DNA of 5,464 nucleotides from JABFXC01 sp045804265 (GTDB taxonomy: Bacteria; Gemmatimonadota; Gemmatimonadetes; Gemmatimonadales; Gemmatimonadaceae): the NCBI GenBank assembly GCA_045804265.1, contig JBJMNK010000067.1, positions 1-5,464 of the forward strand, in the 5' to 3' direction. A program made the translations under genes and the position numbers. Below, piece after piece: positions 1 to 5,459 of the stretch. Position 1 is the stretch's first letter, and each line of letters starts with the position of its first letter. The notes beneath the pieces are model-generated. The model saw nothing but the letters and a program-made list of their open reading frames with translations, made no database searches and had not been told where the DNA came from.

Positions 1-476
1 CCGATCTCCTTGTCGTTGTTCGCGGAGATGGTACCGACCTGGGCGATCTCGGTCTTGCCCTTGGTCGGGACGCTGATCTTCTTCAGCTCTTCGATGATCG
101 CGAGGACGGCCTTGTCGATGCCGCGCTTGATGCTCATCGGGTTCGAGCCGGCCGTGACGTTCTTGAGGCCTTCGCGGAAGATCGCCTGCGCGAGCACGGT
201 CGCGGTGGTGGTGCCGTCGCCGGCGTTGTCGCTGGTCTTGGTCGCGACTTCCTTCACCATCTGCGCGCCCATGTTCTCGAGCGGATCGGAGAGCTCGATC
301 TCCTTCGCGACGGTGACGCCGTCCTTGGTGACGGTCGGCGCGCCGAACTTCTTGTCGATGACGACGTTCCGGCCCTTCGGACCGAGGGTGACCTTCACCG
401 CCTCGGCGAGCTTGTCGACGCCGCGCTTGAGGGCAGCGCGCGCATCAACGTTGAAATGCAGATCTTTGGCAGCCAT
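1..476 (-). CDS. groEL: GroEL chaperonin (60 kDa), N-terminal part, cut by window edge
   Basis: Large subunit of the cytosolic ATP-driven folding chamber, working with GroES. Only the first 158 codons are present; the gene continues beyond position 1. The translation begins MAAKDLHFNVDARAALKRGV and is collinear with E. coli GroEL without gaps. It keeps the ATP-site elements: TLGPKG at residues 30-35, KDGVTVAKE at 51-59 (including the catalytic Asp52), and GDGTTT at 86-91 (Asp87 binds the metal). The visible part covers most of the first equatorial segment and the start of the intermediate domain. The ATG at 476-474 is preceded by GGAG (487-484) with a 7 nt spacer, which supports this start. 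It lies 132 bp downstream of groES and is presumably co-transcribed with it from the CIRCE-controlled promoter. Whether the organism has further groEL copies cannot be seen here. Confidence 0.97.
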   Translation of the reverse strand, partial: MAAKDLHFNVDARAALKRGVDKLAEAVKVTLGPKGRNVVIDKKFGAPTVTKDGVTVAKEIELSDPLENMGAQMVKEVATKTSDNAGDGTTTATVLAQAIFREGLKNVTAGSNPMSIKRGIDKAVLAIIEELKKISVPTKGKTEIAQVGTISANNDKEI

Positions 477-520
477 ATGGGAGCTCCGTGTGGATTCTGG
501 GATCGTGTGTAGGTCAGCCT

Positions 521-613
521 TTAGCTATTAGCCGTTAGCGTTGAGCGACGGCGTTAGGCAGTGCGTCGGAACAGCTAATGGCTTACGGCTTACGGCTAGC
601 AGCTGCGGTTAGC
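521..613. repeat. Inverted arrays of degenerate heptamers between groES and groEL
   Basis: On the plus strand the left array reads TTAGCTA, TTAGCCG, TTAGCGT, TGAGCGA (521-548). The right array reads GCTAATG, GCTTACG, GCTTACG, GCTAGCA, GCTGCGG (574-608) and runs on into TTAGCC (609-614). The right array is the same kind of unit in the opposite orientation. Positions 523-539 and 588-604 are inverted repeats matching at 14 of 17 positions, so the transcript could form a long hairpin with a 48 nt loop. The right array reaches the groES stop codon (609-611 on the plus strand). There is no U-tract, so an intrinsic terminator is unlikely. It may affect processing or stability of the groES-groEL mRNA, or be a dispersed repeat family; both are inference. 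Confidence 0.7.
552..559 (+). repeat. CGTTAGGC octamer, copy 1 (intergenic)
   Basis: The only non-coding copy of an octamer present five times in the window. It lies in the loop between the two heptamer arrays and shares the core GTTAG with them, so it may be related to the array units. The other copies are at 1319, 2329, 3040 and 5312. The octamer is seen directly; its role is unknown. Confidence 0.6.
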
Positions 614-911
614 CGACGACGGCGAGGACGTCGGTCTCGCGGAGGATGAGGACCTGCTCGCCCTCGATGGTGACCTCGGTGCCGCTGTACTTCCCGTAGA
701 GCACCTTGTCGCCGACCTTCAACTCCATCGGCACGCGCTTCCCTTCATCGAACCGGCCCGGGCCCACGGCGATGATCTCGCCCTGCTGCGGCTTTTCCTT
801 CGCGGTGTCGGGAATGTACAGGCCGCCGCGCATCTGCTCGGTCTCTTCGAGCGCCTTGATCACGACGCGATCGGCCAGGGGGCTGATCTTCGTAGCCGTT
901 TTATTGGCCAT
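609..911 (-). CDS. groES: GroES co-chaperonin (10 kDa)
   Basis: Lid of the GroEL folding chamber; it forms a heptameric ring that caps GroEL in the ATP state. At 100 residues it is slightly longer than the usual 94-97, with a short extra N-terminus before the conserved PLADRVVIK (11-19). The mobile loop spans about residues 21-44. Its GroEL-contact tripeptide is LYI (31-33, in GGLYIP), where E. coli has IVL. The GDKVLYGKYSGTEV segment (67-80) and the C-terminal LILRETDVLAVV are typical of the family. The ATG at 911-909 has a perfect AGGAGG at 922-917 with a 5 nt spacer. It is the first gene of the groESL operon, behind a sigma70-type promoter and a CIRCE operator, so heat-shock control by HrcA is expected. 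Confidence 0.98.
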   Translation of the reverse strand: MANKTATKISPLADRVVIKALEETEQMRGGLYIPDTAKEKPQQGEIIAVGPGRFDEGKRVPMELKVGDKVLYGKYSGTEVTIEGEQVLILRETDVLAVVG

Positions 912-963
912 GCGTCCCTCCTCGGGATAGTAAAGGTTCAGGTTAGAACTGTTCGAGCACTGC

Positions 964-990
964 TTAGCACTCAGCCGTGCCGAGTGCTAA
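964..990. promoter_or_regulatory. CIRCE operator (HrcA binding site) of groESL
   Basis: A perfect match to the consensus TTAGCACTC-N9-GAGTGCTAA: left arm 964-972, 9 bp spacer 973-981, right arm 982-990. It lies just downstream of the predicted -10 element, at or immediately after the expected transcription start, and 53 bp upstream of the groES start codon. This is the classic position for repression by HrcA, which releases the site on heat shock. It implies that an hrcA gene exists elsewhere in the genome; none is in the window. Confidence 0.97.
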
Positions 991-999
991 CAGGGTGCG

Positions 1000-1028
1000 A
1001 AGTTATCCGAGACCCGACCGCACGTCAA
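1000..1028 (-). promoter_or_regulatory. Sigma70-type promoter of groES-groEL
   Basis: On the minus strand, TTGACG (1028-1023) is a near-consensus -35 box. TAACTT (1005-1000) follows with a 17 bp spacer and is the likely -10; the overlapping GATAAC (1007-1002) matches TATAAT better but leaves only a 15 bp spacer. Transcription would start near 993-995, directly abutting the CIRCE element and giving a 5' leader of about 83 nt. The position relative to CIRCE supports the call strongly; the exact -10 is uncertain. Confidence 0.75.
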
Positions 1029-1082
1029 GGGGACGCCCCCGGACATCGCCGGAAGCAGAAGTTATTGAATTTCTTCTGTTTA

Positions 1083-1101
1083 CCGGCCGCTACCGGGCCG
1101 G
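1083..1101 (-). terminator. GC-rich hairpin after coaX, possible weak terminator
   Basis: CCGGCC (1083-1088) and GGCCGG (1096-1101) form a perfect 6 bp stem with a 7 nt loop, 45 bp beyond the coaX stop codon. In the minus-strand reading direction it is followed by an A-rich rather than a U-rich stretch (about 1082-1066), so it lacks the tract of an intrinsic terminator. It may be a weak or Rho-assisted end of the cofactor operon. The remaining sequence between coaX and the groES promoter shows only an AT-rich patch at about 1053-1082, which holds a short imperfect inverted repeat (arms about 1053-1061 and 1073-1081). Confidence 0.25.
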
Positions 1102-1145
1102 AACGAGGCGGCGGCTGGAGCCGGGAGCGGCCCTCCCCGCCGGCC

Positions 1146-1934
1146 TCAGCCGCGTTCCGGGCCGCGCGTGAGGTGCTCGTGCGCGAGCTGGATTCCCTGC
1201 AGGGTGAGCGACGGCTCGACACGGTCGAAGCTCGTGCAGAGTGTCTTGAACTGCTCGGCGAGGCCGCCGGTCGCAACGCAGATCGGGCGTCCGCCACTGG
1301 GCCACTCGGCGCGGATCCGCCTAACGATGCCATCGATCGCGTCCGCTGACCCGAGCATCACGCCGGCGCGGATGCACTCCTCGGTGCGGGTACCGATCAC
1401 CCGCCGCGGCGCGACGAGATCGGTAGCGGGAAGCTTCGACGTGCGCCGGATCAGCGTCTCGGCCGACGTCCGGACGCCGGGCATGATCACGCCGCCGAGG
1501 AAGACACCGTCGGCCGTGATGCAGTCGAAGGTGGTCGCGGTGCCAAGGTCGACGACGATCGCGTCCTGTCGATAGAGGCGGCTTGCCGCGAGCGTGTTGA
1601 CGATGCGGTCAGCGCCGACGGTCAGCGGCTCGTCGACACGAAGCGTGATCGGCAGCGCCGAAGAACCGTCGATGATGATCGGCGTGACGCCGAGCCAGCG
1701 CACACACGCGGCGGCGAGCGGCCCGGTCGCGGGCGGAACGACTGACGCGATCGCGGCACCGACGATCGCCGAGTGTCGCACGTCGATCGACGCGAGGAGC
1801 GTGCGAAGATCGAGGCCGACTTCGTCGGAAGTCCGGCCGGCGTCGGTGGTCAACCGCCAGTGGGCGCGAAGCTCGACCGAATCGAAGAGCCCGACCGTGG
1901 TCTCGGTATTACCGACGTCGAATGCGAGAATCAC
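1146..1934 (-). CDS. coaX: Type III pantothenate kinase
   Basis: Phosphorylates pantothenate with ATP, the first step of coenzyme A synthesis, in the cytosol. The 262 residues fit the CoaX family (about 255-265) of the ASKHA fold. Visible motifs are DVGNT (6-10, phosphate loop), GADR (107-110, with the presumed catalytic Asp109), DLGTATTFD (129-137), GGVIMPG (147-153), ATGG (221-224) and a C-terminal LTLQGI (243-248). Family enzymes typically need a monovalent cation and are not feedback-inhibited by CoA (family knowledge). The start is GTG (1934-1932), overlapping the birA stop as GTGA, with GGAGG at 1943-1939 and a short 4 nt spacer, so it is probably translationally coupled to birA. It appears to be the last gene of the cluster, with 234 bp before groES. 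One CGTTAGGC octamer lies inside it. Confidence 0.96.
   Translation of the reverse strand: MILAFDVGNTETTVGLFDSVELRAHWRLTTDAGRTSDEVGLDLRTLLASIDVRHSAIVGAAIASVVPPATGPLAAACVRWLGVTPIIIDGSSALPITLRVDEPLTVGADRIVNTLAASRLYRQDAIVVDLGTATTFDCITADGVFLGGVIMPGVRTSAETLIRRTSKLPATDLVAPRRVIGTRTEECIRAGVMLGSADAIDGIVRRIRAEWPSGGRPICVATGGLAEQFKTLCTSFDRVEPSLTLQGIQLAHEHLTRGPERG
1319..1326 (-). repeat. CGTTAGGC octamer, copy 2 (in coaX)
   Basis: Read on the minus strand, it supplies Val204-Arg205 of CoaX as GTT AGG. AGG is an uncommon arginine codon in such GC-rich DNA, and the next arginine (206) uses CGG. Confidence 0.6.
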
Positions 1935-2701
1935 GAATCCTCCGCGAAGACGAGTGAACCGGAGCGATGGGCGACGAGCTTACCGTCAGGCAGCTGGATG
2001 ATGATCTCCCCGCTCGGTGATACGCCACGCACGATCCCGACGCCCGGTGAAATCGCGTGACGGCCGCGGGCGATGTCGCGATCGGCCAGCGCGGCGAGCT
2101 CGCGTGCATCGAGCTCGCCGCTGCGCGCGGCGGCGGTGCGTAACGCAGGAATCAGTGCGTCGAGGACGTCGAGTCGCCGCGTACCGGCGCGGAGACCGGC
2201 GGCATCGCTGACGCCTGGTGGCCGACTGACGTTGATTCCCATCCCGATCGCCACCCACTCCGGCAATCCATCGCGCCAGCGTGCCTCGGCGAGTATGCCG
2301 GCGAGCTTGCCGCGCCCGACGTACAGATCGTTAGGCCACTTCACGCCGATTGTTTCGTTCGCGAACGATTCGAGCGCCGCGCCGGCGGCGATACCGAGAC
2401 GCAGCGCCAGAAGGGGGAGCGTCGCGGCATCGAGGTTGCGCGCGACGAGCGTCAGCCAGATCCCTGCCGCCGGCGCGGACGTCCAGCGCTTCCCGGATCG
2501 TCCCCGTCCCGCCGTCTGCGTCTCGGCGAGAACGAGCGTCCCATCGGGTGCACCATCGGCGGCAACCGTATGCGCGACGTCGAGCGTGCTCGGCGTGCTA
2601 TCGAGCGCGATCACTGCCGGCACGGCGAGGCGCGAGGCGAGGACGTCGGCAGCGACGCCCTCGTAGGCGCCGCGTGAGACCGCGGCCGCCGAATGCGTCA
2701 T
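1931..2701 (-). CDS. birA: Biotin--[acetyl-CoA-carboxylase] ligase, no DNA-binding domain
   Basis: Activates biotin to biotinyl-5'-AMP and transfers it to the carrier-protein lysine of biotin-dependent carboxylases. The 256 residues hold the catalytic core: DSTPSTLD (34-41), the biotinyl-AMP loop GRGRSGKRW (65-73), KWPND (121-125), KLAGIL (132-137) and GMGINV (153-158), then a small C-terminal beta domain (about 213-256). There is no N-terminal helix-turn-helix, so this is a class I ligase and not a biotin-sensing repressor like E. coli BirA. The reading frame stays open far upstream (to 3409), but that stretch is antisense-frame shadow over uppP. The ATG at 2701-2699 is chosen because it overlaps the uppP stop as ATGA and leaves a normal family length; no strong Shine-Dalgarno sequence is visible, which fits translational coupling. 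It overlaps coaX by 4 bp. Confidence 0.95.
   Translation of the reverse strand: MTHSAAAVSRGAYEGVAADVLASRLAVPAVIALDSTPSTLDVAHTVAADGAPDGTLVLAETQTAGRGRSGKRWTSAPAAGIWLTLVARNLDAATLPLLALRLGIAAGAALESFANETIGVKWPNDLYVGRGKLAGILAEARWRDGLPEWVAIGMGINVSRPPGVSDAAGLRAGTRRLDVLDALIPALRTAAARSGELDARELAALADRDIARGRHAISPGVGIVRGVSPSGEIIIQLPDGKLVAHRSGSLVFAEDS
2329..2336 (+). repeat. CGTTAGGC octamer, copy 3 (in birA)
   Basis: Antisense to birA. The coding strand reads GCCTAACG across Trp122-Pro123-Asn124-Asp125, inside the catalytic KWPND motif, using CCT for proline. The octamer is therefore accommodated even in one of the most conserved parts of the enzyme. Confidence 0.6.
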
Positions 2702-3501
2702 CCGCGCGTGAAGAACAGCGCCAGCACCGCGACGCCGAGGAGAACGCGATAGGCCGCGAAGAGGCCGTACGAGTGGCGCGCGACGTAACGCAGCAGGACG
2801 GCGATGGCGAGCCAGCCGCTCACTGCCGACGCGAGGACGCCGACGATGATCGCCGACGACAGCCCTTGCTGGTGGAGCGCCTTGGGCACCTCGTGCAGCG
2901 CGGCGCCGGCGGTGATGGGCATGCTCATGAGAAAGCTGAACACGGCGGCGCTTTCGCGGTGAAAGCCGAGCGCGCGGCCGGCAGTGATCGTCGAGCCGGA
3001 GCGTGATACACCGGGGATCAGGGCGAAGCACTGGGCGATGCCTAACGCGAGCGCCTGCGTCCACGTCATCTCGTCCATCGTCCGCGACTGCGGTGCGGAC
3101 TTGTCGACGAGCCAGAGTGTCAGGCCGAGCACGATCAGCACGGTGGCGATGAGCGCGGGGGAGCGGAAATAGCTCTCGGCGTAGTGCTCGAGCGCGAGTC
3201 CGGCGAGTGCGCCCGGAATCGTCGCGATGATGAGGAAGACGACGCGTTTCTTCTCCGGCGTGTCGACACGGCGCGTCGTCACGATCGCGACCGCGCTCGA
3301 GATGAGGCGGATCCACTCGCGACGGAAGAACCAGAGTACGGCGACGAGCGTCCCGAAGTGGAGCGAGACGTCGAAGGCGAGCCCCGGGTCGCGCCATCCA
3401 AACGCCCACGGGATCAGGGCAAGGTGCGCCGAGCTGCTGACAGGGAGGAACTCGGTCAGTCCCTGAACGATGCCGAGGACGAGGGCCTGGAAGAGGCTCA
3501 T
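2698..3501 (-). CDS. uppP: Undecaprenyl-diphosphatase (BacA/UppP family)
   Basis: Integral membrane phosphatase that converts undecaprenyl pyrophosphate to the monophosphate, recycling the lipid carrier for peptidoglycan and other envelope polymers; overexpression of family members gives bacitracin resistance. The 267 residues match the family length. Signature motifs are GIVQGLTEFLPVSSSAHL (10-27) and PGVSRSGST (163-171), which face each other in the active site. By alignment with E. coli, Glu17, His26 and Arg167 correspond to catalytic Glu21, His30 and Arg174; the first E. coli glutamate (Glu17) is Gln13 here. Hydrophobic stretches at about 45-60, 87-105, 115-132, 185-202, 215-238 and 245-264 fit a polytopic membrane protein. 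The start is ATG 3501-3499, 31 bp after the prenyltransferase stop, without a clear Shine-Dalgarno sequence. The stop overlaps the birA start. Confidence 0.97.
   Translation of the reverse strand: MSLFQALVLGIVQGLTEFLPVSSSAHLALIPWAFGWRDPGLAFDVSLHFGTLVAVLWFFRREWIRLISSAVAIVTTRRVDTPEKKRVVFLIIATIPGALAGLALEHYAESYFRSPALIATVLIVLGLTLWLVDKSAPQSRTMDEMTWTQALALGIAQCFALIPGVSRSGSTITAGRALGFHRESAAVFSFLMSMPITAGAALHEVPKALHQQGLSSAIIVGVLASAVSGWLAIAVLLRYVARHSYGLFAAYRVLLGVAVLALFFTRG
3040..3047 (-). repeat. CGTTAGGC octamer, copy 4 (in uppP)
   Basis: Read on the coding strand as GCG TTA GGC, encoding Ala152-Leu153-Gly154 of UppP. TTA is normally among the rarest leucine codons in GC-rich genomes, so its use here suggests selection for the DNA word itself. 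Confidence 0.6.
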
Positions 3502-3532
3502 GCGTTGTGGAAGGCGGTATGAAGCGGTGAGT

Positions 3533-4378
3533 TCAGCGCGCCAGGATCAGCGCCGCCATCGCGGCGAGCATCGAGGCCTTGAAGAGTAACGGTGCGCCGG
3601 TGCGTCCGGCCAGCGCGCGCCGCGTCGCAATCACGGCGGTCACGATCGCGGGAAAGACGAACACGCGCGTGTCCGCACTGGGGAACGGGAGCGCCATGAC
3701 GCGCCAGGCGAAGAATGCGACAGCGCTCGCGATCAGCACCACCGTCGGTACGCGGCCGAATACGATCGCGGCGGTTCGTCGAAAGGGCGCATCTGCGGCT
3801 GCGTCATCGAGTGACTTCGCGAGCTCGCGCGCGAGGTGGAGCGGTGCGGCGACGCCAGCGAGAATGATCCCGTCGCGCGCCGCGCCGACGGTCACCGCGC
3901 CGTAGAAGAAGGGGAGCGACGCCAGCACCGCGACCGCAACGTTGCCGATGAGCGGGAGGCGAGCGAGCGTGGTCGAGTAGAGTGTCATGAGCGCGACGAC
4001 CGCGACGCTGAGGACTCCGAGCGACGGGCGTGCGGCGAACGAGAACGCGATCCCGAGCGCCGCGCAGAGGACAGCGACCGACCGCACCACTCGCGACGTC
4101 AGCGTGCCCGCGGGCAACGGTCGCTCAGGATGCGCCTTGCGATCGATCGCGATGTCGGCGAGGTCGTTGAACGCGTTGGCGAACGCAGTGAGGGCAACGG
4201 CGGCGAGCGACGCGGCGAGCGTCGCCGGTCGGGTCGGGTCGCGTGCGCCCCACCACGCGCCGACGTAGACAGCGACCGCGGCGATGAGTGCGTTCTGCCA
4301 GCGCGCGACGGTGAGCAGCGCGCGAGCGTCAGGCAAGGTTGGTGCGGTAGAACTCCTCGTACTGCTCGACGATGTCAT
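3533..4378 (-). CDS. UbiA-family prenyltransferase, DGGGP synthase-like
   Basis: A membrane enzyme of the UbiA superfamily, which transfers an isoprenoid chain from its diphosphate to an acceptor. In this 281-residue version the first Mg-diphosphate motif is NDLADIAIDRK (71-81, the NDxxDxxxD pattern). The second is RELAKSLDDAAAD (184-196), with a conserved Arg-Glu-Leu-x-Lys before the aspartates. That arrangement resembles archaeal-type digeranylgeranylglyceryl phosphate synthase more than 4-hydroxybenzoate or heme O prenyltransferases. The N-terminal ARWQNALIAAVAVYVGAWW fits the family's first helix, and about eight hydrophobic helices follow. The acceptor cannot be read from sequence; quinone, ether-lipid or pigment precursors are possible. 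The start is uncertain: ATG at 4378 (50 bp overlap with bshA), GTG at 4420 or TTG at 4336 (8 bp overlap). None has a clear Shine-Dalgarno site, and residues before about 20 are low-complexity Ser/Thr/Pro. Confidence 0.85.
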   Translation of the reverse strand: MTSSSSTRSSTAPTLPDARALLTVARWQNALIAAVAVYVGAWWGARDPTRPATLAASLAAVALTAFANAFNDLADIAIDRKAHPERPLPAGTLTSRVVRSVAVLCAALGIAFSFAARPSLGVLSVAVVALMTLYSTTLARLPLIGNVAVAVLASLPFFYGAVTVGAARDGIILAGVAAPLHLARELAKSLDDAAADAPFRRTAAIVFGRVPTVVLIASAVAFFAWRVMALPFPSADTRVFVFPAIVTAVIATRRALAGRTGAPLLFKASMLAAMAALILAR

Positions 4379-5459
4379 CGCGGCTGAAACGCGCGCGGGC
4401 GTCGGTCGCGGCCGAGTCACTCATGTGGCGCCAGCGCTCGTCGTCGCCGAGAATCCCGACGGCCGCCGACGACATGCTGTCGACGTCGCCGACGCCGCAG
4501 AGCACGCCGGTGATTCCTTCCTTCACCACCTCCGGCAAGCCGCCGGCGCGCGACCCGACGACCGGCACTCCAGAGGCCAGAGCCTCGAGCGCGCTCAACC
4601 CGAACGACTCGCTCTGTGTCGGGAGGAGAAAGAGGTCGGCATTCGCAAGGAGGGGCGCGACGACGTCGATCTTGCCTAGAAAGTGCACATCGCGCTCGAC
4701 ACCGAGCTTTCGCGCTTCGGCTTCGGCGACGACGCGATCAGGCCCGTCGCCGACCATCACGAGCACCGACGGAATCTCGCGCGTGACCTGCGCGAAGATG
4801 CCGACGACGTCCTTCACCCGCTTGACAGGACGGAAGTTCGAGACGTGGATGAGGACCTTCCGCTCCGGCGAGAACTGCGTGCGGAGCGTCTGACCGTAAC
4901 GGTCGCGGTTGTAGGTCTCGGGGTCGATGAAGTTGTGAATGACCTCGATCCCGCATCCGGCGCAGCCGAAGGCTCGCTGCGTTTCGTCACGGAGATACTG
5001 CGAGACGGCGGTCAGCGCGTCGGAGCGCTCGATCGAGAACTTCGTGATCGCATGGAAGGACGGGTCCTGCCCGACGATGGTGATGTCGGTGCCGTGCAGC
5101 GTGGTGACGACGCGGATGTCGCGGCTGTGCTCACGCTGCAGCATCTCCTTGGCGATCCAGGCGCTGGTCGCGTGCGGGATCGCGTAGTGGCAATGGAGGA
5201 TGTCGAGGTCGTGGGCGCGCACGACTTCGTGCATGCGAACCGCGAGGGCGAGGTCGTACGGCGGATACTCGAAGAGCGGATAGCGGCCGACGTCCACCTC
5301 GTGGAAGAAGACGTTAGGCAGGAAGCGCGGCAGCCGGAACGGCTGCTGATAGGTGATGAAATGCACTTCATGACCACGGGCGGCGAGCGCGATCCCCAGC
5401 TCGGTCGCGACCGCGCCGGAACCGCCGTACGTCGGATAGCAGGTGATGCCGATCTTCAT
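4329..5459 (-). CDS. bshA: N-acetyl-alpha-D-glucosaminyl L-malate synthase (bacillithiol synthesis)
   Basis: A GT4-family, GT-B-fold retaining glycosyltransferase that joins GlcNAc from UDP-GlcNAc to L-malate, the first step of the low-molecular-weight thiol bacillithiol. The 376 residues are nearly the length of B. subtilis BshA and share its diagnostic blocks: MKIGITCYPTYGGSG (1-15), HFITYQQPFRL (33-43), EYPPYDL (64-70), LHGTDIT (121-127), HNFID (175-179), HVSNFRPVKR (205-214), VGDGPD (236-241), the ESFGLSALE motif with Glu284 and Glu292 (EX7E), and GGLPEVV (306-312). An unusual CAGC (Cys166-Cys169) lies just before the IEVIHNFID segment. The ATG is at 5459-5457; its ribosome binding site lies beyond the window edge. 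It is the first visible gene of the cluster, and more genes may lie upstream. Its deacetylase and cysteine-adding partners (bshB, bshC) are not in the window. Confidence 0.96.
   Translation of the reverse strand: MKIGITCYPTYGGSGAVATELGIALAARGHEVHFITYQQPFRLPRFLPNVFFHEVDVGRYPLFEYPPYDLALAVRMHEVVRAHDLDILHCHYAIPHATSAWIAKEMLQREHSRDIRVVTTLHGTDITIVGQDPSFHAITKFSIERSDALTAVSQYLRDETQRAFGCAGCGIEVIHNFIDPETYNRDRYGQTLRTQFSPERKVLIHVSNFRPVKRVKDVVGIFAQVTREIPSVLVMVGDGPDRVVAEAEARKLGVERDVHFLGKIDVVAPLLANADLFLLPTQSESFGLSALEALASGVPVVGSRAGGLPEVVKEGITGVLCGVGDVDSMSSAAVGILGDDERWRHMSDSAATDARARFSRDDIVEQYEEFYRTNLA
5312..5319 (+). repeat. CGTTAGGC octamer, copy 5 (in bshA)
   Basis: Antisense to bshA. The coding strand reads CTG CCT AAC GTC, encoding Leu47-Pro48-Asn49-Val50, again with CCT for proline and AAC for asparagine, as in the birA copy. 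Confidence 0.6.

Noticed and set aside
10..531. 173-residue plus-strand frame antisense to groEL
   Set aside because: It mirrors the conserved groEL coding sequence; its length reflects the codon composition of the real gene.
946..954. Palindrome GAACTGTTC in the groES leader as a LexA-like site
   Set aside because: The spacing between half-sites is 1 bp, not the 4 bp of the GAAC-N4-GTTC SOS box, and the perfect CIRCE explains regulation here.
1053..1081. AT-rich inverted repeat (9 bp arms with one wobble) as a terminator or UP element
   Set aside because: There is no U-tract on either strand, and it lies about 60-90 bp upstream of the predicted start, too far for a standard UP element.
984..1349. 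Plus-strand frames across the CIRCE/promoter region and the coaX 3' end
   Set aside because: They run through the operator and promoter and antisense to coaX, without a plausible start site or protein motif.
2702..3409. Long in-frame N-terminal extension of birA over uppP (492-residue open frame)
   Set aside because: The extension is Arg/Pro/His-rich, has no recognisable domain and is a second frame of uppP. The ATGA overlap start at 2701 gives a normal family length.
3184..3522. Plus-strand 112-residue frame antisense to uppP
   Set aside because: Low-complexity charged sequence, no recognisable motif, and it is explained as a shadow of uppP.
3836..4387. 183-residue plus-strand frame antisense to the prenyltransferase gene
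   Set aside because: Highly charged Arg/Glu/Asp-rich composition typical of antisense frames in GC-rich DNA, and it lies opposite a clear UbiA-family gene.
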